A DNA stretch of 15,714 bases from Fusobacteriota bacterium (GCA_023399505.1 JAEWOZ010000051.1:1-15714), one strand, 5' to 3'; counted from the stretch's first letter, positions 1 through 8,602 are shown. Numbers and translations are program-made. The notes: generated by a model not told the origin, from the letters alone.

Positions 1-764
1 AGTTAGGAGTAAATATAAAAGTAACTTCAGGACCTGTATTAGAAAAAGTAGGAGATATTGCGTCTATTTTGATGTCCTTACAGGAAAATGATATTCTTTT
101 TATTGATGAAATACATAGAATAAATAGATCAGTAGAAGAACTTCTTTACCCTGCAATGGAGGAGAGAAAAATTGATTTAATTATAGGTAAGGGTCCTACA
201 GCTAAATCTGTTAGATTTTCTTTAAAGAAATTTACAATGGTAGCAGCTACTACAAAAGCAAGTTTATTATCAGCTCCTTTAAGAGACAGATTTGGAATCA
301 TACATCGTCTAGAATATTACACACTAGAAGAGTTATGCAAAATAATAAGGAAAAATGCTAACATTCTTATGTTAAATTTAAATGAAGAATCAGCAAGTGA
401 AATAGCTATAAGAAGCAGAGGGACACCTCGTATAGCAAATAGATTGTTGAAAAGATTAAGAGATTATGTTCAAGTTAAAAAGGTAAAAATAGTGAATTTA
501 GAAATAACTAAAGATGCATTAAATATTCTTGAAGTTGATTCATTTGGTTTAAATGAACTAGACAGAGCTATTCTTGAGGTTATAATAGATAAATATAGTG
601 GAGGTCCTGTAGGATTAACATCAATATCTATGGCAATAGGTGAGGATAGTAGAACTATAGAAGAAGTTCATGAACCTTATCTAGTTCAAATAGGATTCAT
701 AAATAGGACTAAAAAAGGTAGAATGGCAACTGAACTAGCTTATAAACATCTGAAAAGAGCTTAA
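1..764 (+). CDS. ruvB: Holliday junction branch migration ATPase RuvB, 5' end missing
   Basis: This is the motor ATPase of the RuvAB complex, which drives branch migration of Holliday junctions during recombinational repair in the cytoplasm. The reading frame is open from base 3, so 253 C-terminal codons are visible and roughly the first 80-100 residues, including the Walker A loop, lie outside the window. An internal ATG at 69 is not the start, because the residues before it (LGVNIKVTSGPVLEK) are typical RuvB sequence. Visible hallmarks are the Walker B stretch LFIDEIHR, the sensor/arginine-finger region with AATTKASLLSAPLRDRFG, and the C-terminal winged-helix part with PRIANRLLKR and GGPVGLTSIS. 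The next gene begins one base after the stop, which suggests co-transcription with rsmE and the genes beyond. The identification is firm. Confidence 0.96.
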   Translation, partial: LGVNIKVTSGPVLEKVGDIASILMSLQENDILFIDEIHRINRSVEELLYPAMEERKIDLIIGKGPTAKSVRFSLKKFTMVAATTKASLLSAPLRDRFGIIHRLEYYTLEELCKIIRKNANILMLNLNEESASEIAIRSRGTPRIANRLLKRLRDYVQVKKVKIVNLEITKDALNILEVDSFGLNELDRAILEVIIDKYSGGPVGLTSISMAIGEDSRTIEEVHEPYLVQIGFINRTKKGRMATELAYKHLKRA

Positions 765-765
765 C

Positions 766-1464
766 TTGAGACTATCAACTTTTATAGTATCTAGTAAAGA
801 TATTTATGAAGATAAAATAATTTTGAATGAAGATATAAACCACTTAAAAAATGTTTTAAGATTGAAAACAGGTAATAAGGTTAGAGTAGTAGACGGTCAA
901 AAAGAATATTTATGTATAATAGAAAATTTAGAAAAAAGCCAAGCTATTTTAAATATATTAGAGACTAAAAATGAAGAAGAGCCAAAAGGCAAAGTAACAG
1001 CCGCTATATCGTTAATAAAAAGTCAAAATTTTTCTACTATTGTTAAAGAACTTACAGAACTAGGTATTTCAAATTTAATCCCTTTATATACTAACAGAAC
1101 AGTTATACAAGATTTTAATATTGAAAAGTGGAATAAAATTTCCAAAGAAGCATTAAAACAATGTGGTGGAATAAATTTTATGAATATTTTTAATCCTCAA
1201 AAGCTTAATGAGTTGGATTTAAGTTCTTATGATTTAAAAGTATTAGCATATGAAAAAGAAAAAGATTATAAGATTTTAAATTTATTAAAAGAACATCAAT
1301 TTAATAATCCTATATTTATAATAGGGCCTGAAGGCGGTTTTGATGAAGAAGAAGTTATTTTTTTAAAACAAAAGAACTTTTTATCTGTAAGTTTAGGGAA
1401 AAGAATTTTAAGAGCGGAAACAGCTTCAATTCTATTAGGAGGTATTTTAGTTAATGGATTATAA
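766..1464 (+). CDS. rsmE: 16S rRNA (uracil1498-N3)-methyltransferase RsmE
   Basis: RsmE uses S-adenosylmethionine to methylate N3 of U1498 in 16S rRNA of the assembled 30S subunit. The 232-residue product has the usual length for the family. Its SPOUT-fold signatures are clear: KELTELGISNLIPL near residues 94-107, IGPEGGF at 186-192 and LGKRILRAETA at 210-220, which together form the knotted cofactor site. The start is a TTG one base after the ruvB stop, with only a weak purine-rich stretch before it. It is chosen because the frame gives the expected RsmE N-terminus and no good ATG lies nearby, so translation may depend on coupling to ruvB. The usual Gln-Ser-x-Arg-like motif of many homologues reads KQCGGI at 131-136, a mild departure. 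The 3' end overlaps mtaB by 11 bases. Confidence 0.95.
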   Translation: MRLSTFIVSSKDIYEDKIILNEDINHLKNVLRLKTGNKVRVVDGQKEYLCIIENLEKSQAILNILETKNEEEPKGKVTAAISLIKSQNFSTIVKELTELGISNLIPLYTNRTVIQDFNIEKWNKISKEALKQCGGINFMNIFNPQKLNELDLSSYDLKVLAYEKEKDYKILNLLKEHQFNNPIFIIGPEGGFDEEEVIFLKQKNFLSVSLGKRILRAETASILLGGILVNGL

Positions 1465-2758
1465 AAAGAAAGCAGCTTTTTATACATTAGGCTGTAGAGT
1501 AAATCAGTATGAAACTGAGAGCTTAAAAACACAATTTACTAAGAGAGATTATGAAGTTGTTGAATTTAATGAAAAAGCTGATGTTTATGTTGTAAATACT
1601 TGTACAGTTACAAATATAGCTGATAGAAAAAATAGAAATATTTTAAGAAGAGCAAAAAAAATAAACAGTGATGCTATAGTTGTTGCAACAGGATGCTATG
1701 CTCAAACTAATCCTAAAGATCTTGAAAAAATGTCTGAAGTTGATTTTGTGGTTGGCCAAAGTGATAAAAACAATATTTCTGAACTTGTTAATAATTTTGA
1801 AGAATATAAAAATTTAAAAAAAGTTTTTGTAGGGAATGCATTCAAGTATGAAAAATATGATGAAATGGATTTTGCAAGCTTAAGAGAAAATGCAAAAGCT
1901 TATGTAAAAATTCAAGATGGATGTGATAGGTTTTGTGCCTTTTGTAAAATACCTTTTGCAAGAGGAAGAAAAAGAAGCAGAGATATAAGTGATATTTTGA
2001 AAGAGTGCAGAGATTTAGTTATTGCGGGCTATAAAGAGATAGTCCTAATAGGTATACATTTAGGTGCTTATGGAGAAGATTTAGATAATAAAACAACATT
2101 TGATGATGTTCTAGAAAAGATTTTAGAAATAGATGGTTTAAAGAGGTTAAGAATAAGTTCAATATATCCAGATACTGTTACAGATAGATTTATAGAACTA
2201 TTAAAAAATAAAAAGCTCATGCCTCATCTTCATATTTCAATTCAATCTGCTGATGATTTAGTCCTTAAAATGATGAGAAGAAGATACGATAGTACTATGC
2301 TCTATAATGTTTTGGACAAAGTTAGAAACAATATAGAACATATTGCTTTTACAGGAGATGTTATAGTAGGATTTCCTTACGAAGCGGAGAGTAATTTTTT
2401 AAACACTTATAATTTTATAAATGAATTTAACTTCTCAGATGTACATATTTTTCCATATTCAGATAGGGAAAAAACTATAGCTCTAGGTTATAAGAGTAAA
2501 GTTAATCCTATGGATAAATATGATAGATTTAACAGGTTAAATAATTTAAGAAAAGAATTAACTAATAAATTTTTATCTAGATATTTAGATGAAGAAGTTG
2601 AAATATTAGTTGAATATTCTAAAAACAGTAAGGTAGCAGGCTACACAAAGAATTTTCTTAAAACTAAAGTAGAAAATTGTGATGCGCCCCTTAATGAAAT
2701 TATAAAATTCAAACCTAAGAAAATAGTAGATGAAGTGTTAATAGGAGAATATAAATAA
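1454..2758 (+). CDS. mtaB: tRNA t6A37 methylthiotransferase MtaB (MiaB-like radical SAM enzyme)
   Basis: MtaB adds a methylthio group to N6-threonylcarbamoyladenosine at position 37 of ANN-decoding tRNAs, giving ms2t6A. The 434-residue product has the full family layout. The N-terminal UPF0004 domain supplies cluster-binding cysteines at 14 (LGCRVNQ), 50 (NTCTV) and 81 (TGCYAQ). The radical-SAM CxxxCxxC motif follows at 157, 161 and 164 (GCDRFCAFC), and the rest is the barrel and a C-terminal TRAM-like region. The opening LGCRVNQ, rather than the LGCxKN typical of RimO or MiaB, favours the MtaB subgroup. The ATG lies inside the end of rsmE (11-base overlap), and the stop shares one base with the minC start in a TAATG junction, so translational coupling is likely. 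Confidence 0.94.
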   Translation: MDYKKKAAFYTLGCRVNQYETESLKTQFTKRDYEVVEFNEKADVYVVNTCTVTNIADRKNRNILRRAKKINSDAIVVATGCYAQTNPKDLEKMSEVDFVVGQSDKNNISELVNNFEEYKNLKKVFVGNAFKYEKYDEMDFASLRENAKAYVKIQDGCDRFCAFCKIPFARGRKRSRDISDILKECRDLVIAGYKEIVLIGIHLGAYGEDLDNKTTFDDVLEKILEIDGLKRLRISSIYPDTVTDRFIELLKNKKLMPHLHISIQSADDLVLKMMRRRYDSTMLYNVLDKVRNNIEHIAFTGDVIVGFPYEAESNFLNTYNFINEFNFSDVHIFPYSDREKTIALGYKSKVNPMDKYDRFNRLNNLRKELTNKFLSRYLDEEVEILVEYSKNSKVAGYTKNFLKTKVENCDAPLNEIIKFKPKKIVDEVLIGEYK

Positions 2759-3405
2759 TGTTAAAAGGTACTAAAGAAGGAATTTTAATTGAAATTAGAT
2801 CTTTACAAGATTTAAGAGATTTAGAAGAAAAGGTAGCAAGTAAAAAATTTTTTTATAAAGATACAAGATTTTTAATGAGTCAAAAGGATGAAGAGCTTTT
2901 TAATCGTGTTTCAGAAATTCTAGAAAGAAGCGGTTATACTCTTTACCCTGAAAAAGAAGAAAATATACTTAGGGAAAAACCTAGTGAAATTTATAAAAAT
3001 GAAGATGAGATAGAAGAGATAGTAATAGTCCCTTCTTATAACTCTCAAACTAAAGAAGAAAATAGTTTAATTCTAAAAAAAACTGTTAGATCAGGTCAAC
3101 GAATAGAATTTGATGGAACTGTTATAGTTTTAGGAAGTACTAACCCTGGCTCTGAGATAATTGCTGCAGGTGATATATATGTTTTCGGCAAAGCAATGGG
3201 ATTACTTCATGCAGGAAGTAAAGGAGACAAGGGTAGAATAATAGTTGCACTTAAATTAGACGTAGTTCAAATAAGAATAGCAAATGTATATGCAAAAGGT
3301 GAAGATAGAGCAACTTACGATAAGGAATTTTCACGTACAGCAGAAAAAGCATTTTTAGATAAAAAAGGCTATCTGATAATTGAAGAATACAGGCCATATG
3401 ATTAA
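2758..3405 (+). CDS. minC: Septum site-determining protein MinC
   Basis: MinC inhibits FtsZ polymerisation away from midcell and is normally placed at the membrane by MinD. The 215-residue product shows a divergent N-terminal domain (about 1-100) and a well-conserved C-terminal beta-helix domain. The latter begins with TVRSGQRI at 109-116, followed by VLGSTNPGSEIIAAGDIYVFG at 124-144 and HAGSKGDK at 151-158. The RSGQ motif is the known contact surface for MinD. No minD or minE lies within the visible part of this operon, so the partners must be encoded elsewhere if they exist. The start shares a base with the mtaB stop. The next gene's ribosome binding site starts two bases after this stop. 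Confidence 0.93.
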   Translation: MLKGTKEGILIEIRSLQDLRDLEEKVASKKFFYKDTRFLMSQKDEELFNRVSEILERSGYTLYPEKEENILREKPSEIYKNEDEIEEIVIVPSYNSQTKEENSLILKKTVRSGQRIEFDGTVIVLGSTNPGSEIIAAGDIYVFGKAMGLLHAGSKGDKGRIIVALKLDVVQIRIANVYAKGEDRATYDKEFSRTAEKAFLDKKGYLIIEEYRPYD

Positions 3406-3406
3406 T

Positions 3407-3412
3407 AAGGAG
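3407..3412 (+). promoter_or_regulatory. Ribosome binding site that fixes the RNase J start
   Basis: AAGGAG lies nine bases before the ATG at 3422. The reading frame is also open upstream to a TTG at 3380 inside minC, but that TTG has no comparable site, so the ATG at 3422 is preferred. Confidence 0.85.
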
Positions 3413-3421
3413 AGAGAAAAA

Positions 3422-5401
3422 ATGTGGAAGAATAAAAAAAATAATGAAAAAGAAGAAAAGGATATTAATAATAAGAAAATGAGAGATAACAAAGAAAACA
3501 AAGTCAATTCAGAAAAGAAAGAGATGAAAAACATTAGGCCAAGGATATCAGAAGATAAAGCTGAAAAGCCAAGGTCTTTCGATAAACCTAATAAAAGTAG
3601 AGAGATAAAAAGCGAAATAAAAACCAAAAGACCTATTAGAAGGTTTGATAATGATAAAATAAGAAACGAAAATTTAAATTTTGAATTAGATAAAAATGAA
3701 AACACTAAAAGAGCAAGCAATAAAAATATTGAAATTGGTCCAGAAAGTGTTGAGATAATACCATTAGGTGGATTAGAAGAGATAGGAAAAAACTCAGCTG
3801 TTATAAAATATAAAGATGAGATGATTCTAATAGATGTAGGACTTTCATTTCCTGATATATCTATGTTAGGTGTAGATATAGTGGCTCCTGACTTTACCTA
3901 TGTTAATAAAAATGCAAAAAAGTTAAAGGCTGTTATTCTTACTCACGGACATGAGGATCATATTGGTAGTATAGAATATTTCTTTAGAAAATTTCCTAAT
4001 AAAGATGTTCCCGTATATGGCAGCAAGTTTACTTTAGGACTAGTAAGAGGAAAGCTTAATGAAAATTGGAGCAATAAAAAATACAATCTGATTGAAGCTG
4101 AAGGAAGACAAAAAGTAAGAGTAAGTAAAAATATAGAAGTAGAGTTTATAAATATTACTCATAGTATTCCTCAAGCCTTCACTATTGCTATACATACTCC
4201 TGCAGGAACAGTAGTTCATACTGGTGATTATAAATTCGACTTAACACCAGTGGATGGAAAGTTAACAGATTTTTATAAATTAGCTGAATTAGGCGAAAAA
4301 GGTGTATTAGCATTATTATCAGATAGTACTAATGCAAATAAAGAGGAATTTACTCTTTCTGAAAAGTTTGTTGGTACTAACTTTAGAAGGGTTTTACAAC
4401 AAGCTAAAGGTAGAATAATAGTTGCCTCTTTCGCTTCACATGTACATAGAGTACAACAATTAGCTACAATTGCTCATGAATTTGGTAGAAAAACTGCTTT
4501 AGATGGAAGAAGTATGCTTAAAGCCTTTGAAGTAGGATTAGAGATGGGTGAAATGGTTGTTCCATCAGGATCTATAATACCTTTAAGTAAAGTCCCAACT
4601 ATGCCAGAAGACAAAACAATCATTATTTGTACTGGTACTCAAGGCGAGCAAATGTCAGTTTTAACTAGAATGTCCAGAGGCGCTCATAAAGATATAAAAA
4701 TAAATGAAAATGATACTATAATTATCTCTGCTACTTTTATTCCAGGTAATGAAAGAGCTATAGTAGATGTTATTAATGACTTAATGAGAAAAGGTGCAAA
4801 AGTATTGTATGAAAAAGGACAAGGATTGCACGTTTCAGGTCATGGTGCTAGAGGTGATATTAGACTTATGTTGAATCTAATAAAGCCTAAATATTTCGTA
4901 CCAGTTCATGGTGAATATATGCATTTAAAAAGCAATAAGCAATTAGCTATGGAATTTGGTATGAAAGATGAAAATGTATTTCTAATTAAAAATGGAGATG
5001 TTCTAGCTGTTTCTGACAAAGGTGCTAAAATAATTGATACGGTTGAATTCGGAGCAATTATGTTAGAAGATGATAGAACAGAGGGTGTAGAACATAATAT
5101 TTTAAAAGAGAGACAAATAATGTCAACAGATGGTTTAGTAATTATCTTGGCAGTATTTGATTCTAAAAAGAAAATACTTAGCTCTGCTCCACAAATAATA
5201 ACTAAAGGTTATCCATCATCTCAAAGCTCTGAACAGCTTTTAAAAGATCTTTCAGAGATGATGATACACAATTATACAAAACATCCAGTTGAAGGCTTAG
5301 ATGTATTTCTTTTAAGAAAAGAGATAAAAGAGAGAGCTATGAATGTATTTAGAAAAACTCAACGTAATCCTATGATTCTCCCAGTAGTTATAAATATTTA
5401 A
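3422..5401 (+). CDS. rnj: Ribonuclease J with a long charged N-terminal extension
   Basis: RNase J is a metallo-beta-lactamase/beta-CASP enzyme with 5'-to-3' exonuclease and endonuclease activity, central to mRNA decay and rRNA maturation. From the ATG at 3422 the product has 659 residues. The first 106 or so are unusually rich in Lys, Glu, Asn, Asp and Arg and look disordered. The catalytic domain starts near VEIIPLGGLEEIGKN. The zinc motif LTHGHEDH lies at residues 173-180, further metal ligands are in HTGDYKFD, and the beta-CASP and C-terminal parts include CTGTQGEQ, HVSGHGARGD and PVHGEYMHL. Bacillus RNase J1 is about 555 residues, so the extra length is mostly this extension. It sits 16 bases after minC and 17 before the PAP2-like gene, within the same operon. 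The family call is firm. Whether it is J1- or J2-like cannot be judged here. Confidence 0.95.
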   Translation: MWKNKKNNEKEEKDINNKKMRDNKENKVNSEKKEMKNIRPRISEDKAEKPRSFDKPNKSREIKSEIKTKRPIRRFDNDKIRNENLNFELDKNENTKRASNKNIEIGPESVEIIPLGGLEEIGKNSAVIKYKDEMILIDVGLSFPDISMLGVDIVAPDFTYVNKNAKKLKAVILTHGHEDHIGSIEYFFRKFPNKDVPVYGSKFTLGLVRGKLNENWSNKKYNLIEAEGRQKVRVSKNIEVEFINITHSIPQAFTIAIHTPAGTVVHTGDYKFDLTPVDGKLTDFYKLAELGEKGVLALLSDSTNANKEEFTLSEKFVGTNFRRVLQQAKGRIIVASFASHVHRVQQLATIAHEFGRKTALDGRSMLKAFEVGLEMGEMVVPSGSIIPLSKVPTMPEDKTIIICTGTQGEQMSVLTRMSRGAHKDIKINENDTIIISATFIPGNERAIVDVINDLMRKGAKVLYEKGQGLHVSGHGARGDIRLMLNLIKPKYFVPVHGEYMHLKSNKQLAMEFGMKDENVFLIKNGDVLAVSDKGAKIIDTVEFGAIMLEDDRTEGVEHNILKERQIMSTDGLVIILAVFDSKKKILSSAPQIITKGYPSSQSSEQLLKDLSEMMIHNYTKHPVEGLDVFLLRKEIKERAMNVFRKTQRNPMILPVVINI

Positions 5402-5418
5402 TTTAAAGGTGTAAAATT

Positions 5419-5886
5419 ATGTTTCTTATATCTATATTAAAAAATCCTATCTTTTATCCTGTTTTAATAACATCTATTGTTGCCCAAACTTTAAAATTTG
5501 TTATTGAGATTATAAAAAATAAAAATGTTAATTTTAAGTATTTAATAAGTACAGGAGGAATGCCTAGTAGCCACTCAGCAATGGTTATGTCTTTAGTAAC
5601 TACTTTAGCACTAAATGATCCTCAGGGAGTTAATACTAAGATCTTTGCAGTTACTTTAACATTTGCTTTGATAGTTATGTATGATGCTGCTAATATAAGA
5701 AGAAGTGCAGGAGAACATGCTGCTCTTCTAAATAAATTGAATAAAGTAATACAAAGTTCTAATGATGAAATAAAACTTAATAAGAATGATTTGAAAGAGG
5801 TGTTAGGTCATACACCTTTAGAGGTTGGAGCAGGAGCTTTATTAGGAATATTTCTTTCTATTCTAATAGACAAAATAGTGAAATGA
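5419..5886 (+). CDS. Divergent PAP2 family membrane protein (DUF212/YuiD-like)
   Basis: This small integral membrane protein of 155 residues belongs to the divergent PAP2 (acid phosphatase/vanadium-haloperoxidase related) family. Conserved motifs are GGMPSSHSAMV at 46-56, which carries the phosphatase-like Ser-His pair, and RRSAGEHAALLNKL at 94-107. About four hydrophobic segments are visible (about 10-32, 50-66, 75-90 and 135-152). Members have no settled substrate. A lipid phosphatase role is possible but not shown. The ATG follows a modest AAAGGTG element, 17 bases after the rnj stop. The TGA stop overlaps the tlyA ATG in an ATGA junction, indicating coupled translation. Confidence 0.9.
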   Translation: MFLISILKNPIFYPVLITSIVAQTLKFVIEIIKNKNVNFKYLISTGGMPSSHSAMVMSLVTTLALNDPQGVNTKIFAVTLTFALIVMYDAANIRRSAGEHAALLNKLNKVIQSSNDEIKLNKNDLKEVLGHTPLEVGAGALLGIFLSILIDKIVK

Positions 5887-6638
5887 GATTAGATATTTTT
5901 ATAGTTGAAAACTTTAAATTAAGTAGAGAAAAAGCTCAACATTTAATAAAAGAGGGAAAGGTTCTCGTTAACAATAAAGTAGTTGTAAAAAATTCTTTTT
6001 TAGTTAAAGAGGGTAATAAAGTAGAACTAAAAGAGGAAAAAATTTATGTTAGCAGAGGAGCTTATAAATTACAAGGAGCTTCTCTATCTTTTAATATAGA
6101 CTTTAAAGATAAAAAAATTTTAGATATAGGAGCTTCTACAGGAGGCTTTACTCAGTTTGCACTTGAACAAGGTGCAAATTTTGTTTATGCAATTGACGTA
6201 GGGACGAATCAATTAGATATTTCTTTAAAAGGAAATGAAAAGATAAAAAGTTTAGAAAACGTTAATATAAAAGATCTTAAACTAGAAGATATTGAGTTAG
6301 TTGATCTTATTTTAGTAGACCTTTCATTCATTTCCTTAGTAGGTCTTTTTAAATATTTCAAAAAATTCTTAAAAAATAATGGAATACTAATTGTATTAAT
6401 AAAGCCACAGTTTGAGTTAGGAAGTAAAGTAATTGGTAAAAGAGGTATAGCTGATATCTCTTTACATGAAAAGGCAATTGACAAAGTAATTGATGATGCT
6501 AATAACGAAAAATTTTTCTTAAACAATTTTGATGTTTCTTGTTTGAAAGGAACTAAAGGAAATATAGAATATTTTGCACTTTTTTCTTTTGAAAATAATA
6601 ACTTCAAATATGAGCTTAAAAAATATTTATTAAAATAG
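5883..6638 (+). CDS. tlyA: TlyA family rRNA 2'-O-methyltransferase (hemolysin A-like)
   Basis: TlyA-type enzymes methylate ribose 2'-OH groups in rRNA: C1920 of 23S in the short type, plus C1409 of 16S in the long type. Some homologues were named hemolysins for historical reasons. The 251-residue product has an N-terminal S4 RNA-binding domain (about 1-58, starting MRLDIFIVEN) and an FtsJ-like methyltransferase domain. The SAM motif is LDIGASTGGFT at 80-90. The likely catalytic K-D-K-E set is K62, D146, K174 (in IKPQFE) and E229 (in GNIEY). It overlaps the upstream PAP2-like gene by four bases and is the last gene of the run before a hairpin. Which rRNA site is modified cannot be read from this sequence. 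Confidence 0.93.
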   Translation: MRLDIFIVENFKLSREKAQHLIKEGKVLVNNKVVVKNSFLVKEGNKVELKEEKIYVSRGAYKLQGASLSFNIDFKDKKILDIGASTGGFTQFALEQGANFVYAIDVGTNQLDISLKGNEKIKSLENVNIKDLKLEDIELVDLILVDLSFISLVGLFKYFKKFLKNNGILIVLIKPQFELGSKVIGKRGIADISLHEKAIDKVIDDANNEKFFLNNFDVSCLKGTKGNIEYFALFSFENNNFKYELKKYLLK

Positions 6639-6648
6639 ATTAAATTAT

Positions 6649-6703
6649 GGACTTTTTGGTAAAGTTTTCTAAATTATATTAGGAAAAACAAAAAGTCCTT
6701 TCT
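6649..6703 (+). terminator. Hairpin after tlyA, possible intrinsic terminator
   Basis: A perfect 10-base inverted repeat, ggactttttg at 6649-6658 and caaaaagtcc at 6689-6698, encloses a 30-base loop that can pair further (ttttc at 6665-6669 with gaaaa at 6683-6687). The 3' side continues as tttctt, a short interrupted T tract. It sits 10 bases after the tlyA stop, the right place to end the operon. The long loop and imperfect T run make this tentative. Confidence 0.5.
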
Positions 6704-6751
6704 TATGATAAAATATTTTAACTTATATATTAAGAGAGGAGGAAAGAGATT

Positions 6752-8416
6752 ATGAAAATGTCAACAACAATATCAAACTCAGATTTTAAAGATTATATAC
6801 AAAATAGATACTACTATGTAGATAAATCTTTATTAATAGAAGAACTATTTAGTAAAGGTGATGAAGCTACTTTATTACCAAGGCCAAGAAGATTTGGTAA
6901 AACTTTAAATCTATCAATGTTACAATACTATTTTAATATAAGAGAAGATAATAGAGGTTTATTTAAAGGTTTAAAGATAGAAAAATCTAAAATCTTTGAA
7001 GAGTATGCAAATAAATATCCAGTAGTGTCATTAACTTTTAAAAATGTTAATGGAATTGATTGGGAAGAAGACTATATGAAACTAGTTACAGAAATAAGAA
7101 GGGAATATAGAGAACATAAATATTTGTTAGAAAGCGATAAATTAGATTATTTAGATAAAGAATACTTTAAACAGGTATATGAAGGAAGTGACAAAATAGA
7201 CTATTCTATGAGCACATTTGAATTATCAAGATTATTATATGAACATTATGGTAAGAAAGTTATAGTATTACTAGATGAATATGATACACCTGTTAATAAA
7301 ATAATAGATGATAATCACTATAAATATATAATAAATTTTCTTAAAAATTTGATAGGGAGTACATTTAAAGGAAATAAATATTTATTTAAAGGAGTAATAA
7401 CAGGAATTTTAAGAATTGCTAAAGAATCTTTATTTTCAGGAGCTAATAACATAATGGTAAGAACTATATTAGATAATGATTTTAGTGATAAGTTTGGTTT
7501 TACAGAAGAAGAAGTTATAAAAATATCAGATTACTATGATATGGGAAACAAAATAGATAGTATAAGAGAATGGTATAATGGATATACTTTTGGTAATAAT
7601 ACTATATATAACCCTTTCTCTATCATTAATTTTACTATAAAAAGAGTATTAGAATCTTACTGGGTAAATTCAGGAAATAGTTCATTAATTGAAAAATTGA
7701 TGCTTAATTCAGAGAAAAGTGTAATAGAAAAATTGGAAAATTTAATAAAAGGTAATAGTATAGAAGAATATATAGAAGAGAGCATAGTATTTAGTGAATT
7801 AAACGATTCTAAAAATTTATGGAGCTTATTACTTTTTAGTGGATATCTTAAATCTACAGAAGGTGATTTAGGAAAATACACTTTATCTATACCAAATAAA
7901 GAACTTAAAAAATTATATAATAAAATAATGGAAAAATATTTTACCGAATTAGCACCTGAATTACTATATATTATGGATAACATAGCCAAATCAATCCTAA
8001 ATGACAATATAGATAATTTTAGAAAAGAACTTGAAAATTTATTATTATCTAATATAAGTTCTTATGATATATCTAAAAGCAAAGAGGAAGTATATCATAT
8101 AATTACTCTATTTTCACTTTTAAAATTAGAATATAAAAATAATTATGAAGTAAAATCTAATATTGAATCAGGAAATGGAAGATATGATATTTCTATTATT
8201 CCTAAAGCTATTAATAAAATAGGCTATATTATAGAGTTAAAAGTTACTAAAGATGAAAAAGATTTAAAAAGCAAGTCAGAAGAGGCTATTAAGCAGATAG
8301 AAAAAAATAAATATTATATAGAGTTAGTTAAAAAAGGTATTAAAAATATTAAGTTATTGGGTATTGCTTTCAAAGGCAAGAATGTATTTATTACTGAGAA
8401 AATATTTAAAAATTAA
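6752..8416 (+). CDS. AAA-ATPase-like / PD-(D/E)XK nuclease-superfamily protein (DUF1703 type)
   Basis: The 554-residue product fits the AAA-ATPase_like plus PDDEXK_9 (DUF1703) architecture, a family common in multiple copies in anaerobes and fusobacteria but without an established function. The N-terminus has the family's nucleotide-binding signature: YVDKSLLIEEL at 22-32, then PRPRRFGKTLNLSML at 43-57, an atypical P-loop. A Walker B-like VIVLLDEYDTP follows at 170-180. The C-terminal nuclease-like fold shows RYDIS with D479 and IIELK with E495 and K497, which match the D...ExK catalytic pattern, so it looks intact. The start is set by GGAGG at 6738-6742, nine bases before ATG 6752; a second ATG six bases later is possible. 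It stands alone, with a 113-base gap before it and 253 bases after. Confidence 0.88.
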   Translation: MKMSTTISNSDFKDYIQNRYYYVDKSLLIEELFSKGDEATLLPRPRRFGKTLNLSMLQYYFNIREDNRGLFKGLKIEKSKIFEEYANKYPVVSLTFKNVNGIDWEEDYMKLVTEIRREYREHKYLLESDKLDYLDKEYFKQVYEGSDKIDYSMSTFELSRLLYEHYGKKVIVLLDEYDTPVNKIIDDNHYKYIINFLKNLIGSTFKGNKYLFKGVITGILRIAKESLFSGANNIMVRTILDNDFSDKFGFTEEEVIKISDYYDMGNKIDSIREWYNGYTFGNNTIYNPFSIINFTIKRVLESYWVNSGNSSLIEKLMLNSEKSVIEKLENLIKGNSIEEYIEESIVFSELNDSKNLWSLLLFSGYLKSTEGDLGKYTLSIPNKELKKLYNKIMEKYFTELAPELLYIMDNIAKSILNDNIDNFRKELENLLLSNISSYDISKSKEEVYHIITLFSLLKLEYKNNYEVKSNIESGNGRYDISIIPKAINKIGYIIELKVTKDEKDLKSKSEEAIKQIEKNKYYIELVKKGIKNIKLLGIAFKGKNVFITEKIFKN

Positions 8417-8452
8417 TCATAAAATTAATGAGTAATTTTTCATAGTATAGTA

Positions 8453-8487
8453 TTTTTATTAAAATTCTTTAGGCATTTTAATAAAAA
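8453..8487. repeat. Perfect 13-base A/T inverted repeat with 9-base loop
   Basis: tttttattaaaat at 8453-8465 is mirrored by attttaataaaaa at 8475-8487, around the loop tctttaggc. It lies 37 bases after the stop of the DUF1703-type gene. It could form a weak hairpin in either transcript and might act as a poor terminator, but the stem has no G or C and no T tract follows outside it. Confidence 0.4.
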
Positions 8488-8602
8488 CTTAATTTGTAAA
8501 TAAAATTATTATTAAAAGAAATTTTTTTATTTTTGATTATAGAAATTTTTAAAATTATTTATAACTTTAAGTAGAAATAAATTACTAACTATAATTTGAA
8601 AC

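Noticed and set aside
1296..1532. - strand frame across the rsmE/mtaB junction
   Set aside because: It lies antisense to two well-identified genes, has no ribosome site, and its product has no recognisable feature.
3380..3421. TTG start that would add 14 residues to RNase J
   Set aside because: No ribosome site precedes it, it lies inside minC, and the ATG at 3422 has an ideal AAGGAG.
3355..3720. - strand frame rich in Phe, Leu and Ser that looks like a membrane protein
   Set aside because: It is the mirror of the Lys/Glu-rich RNase J extension: AAA and GAA codons read backward give Phe and Leu.
6639..6751. Inverted repeat after tlyA as an insertion-sequence or MITE end
   Set aside because: There is no target duplication or transposase, and the position right after an operon suits a terminator better.
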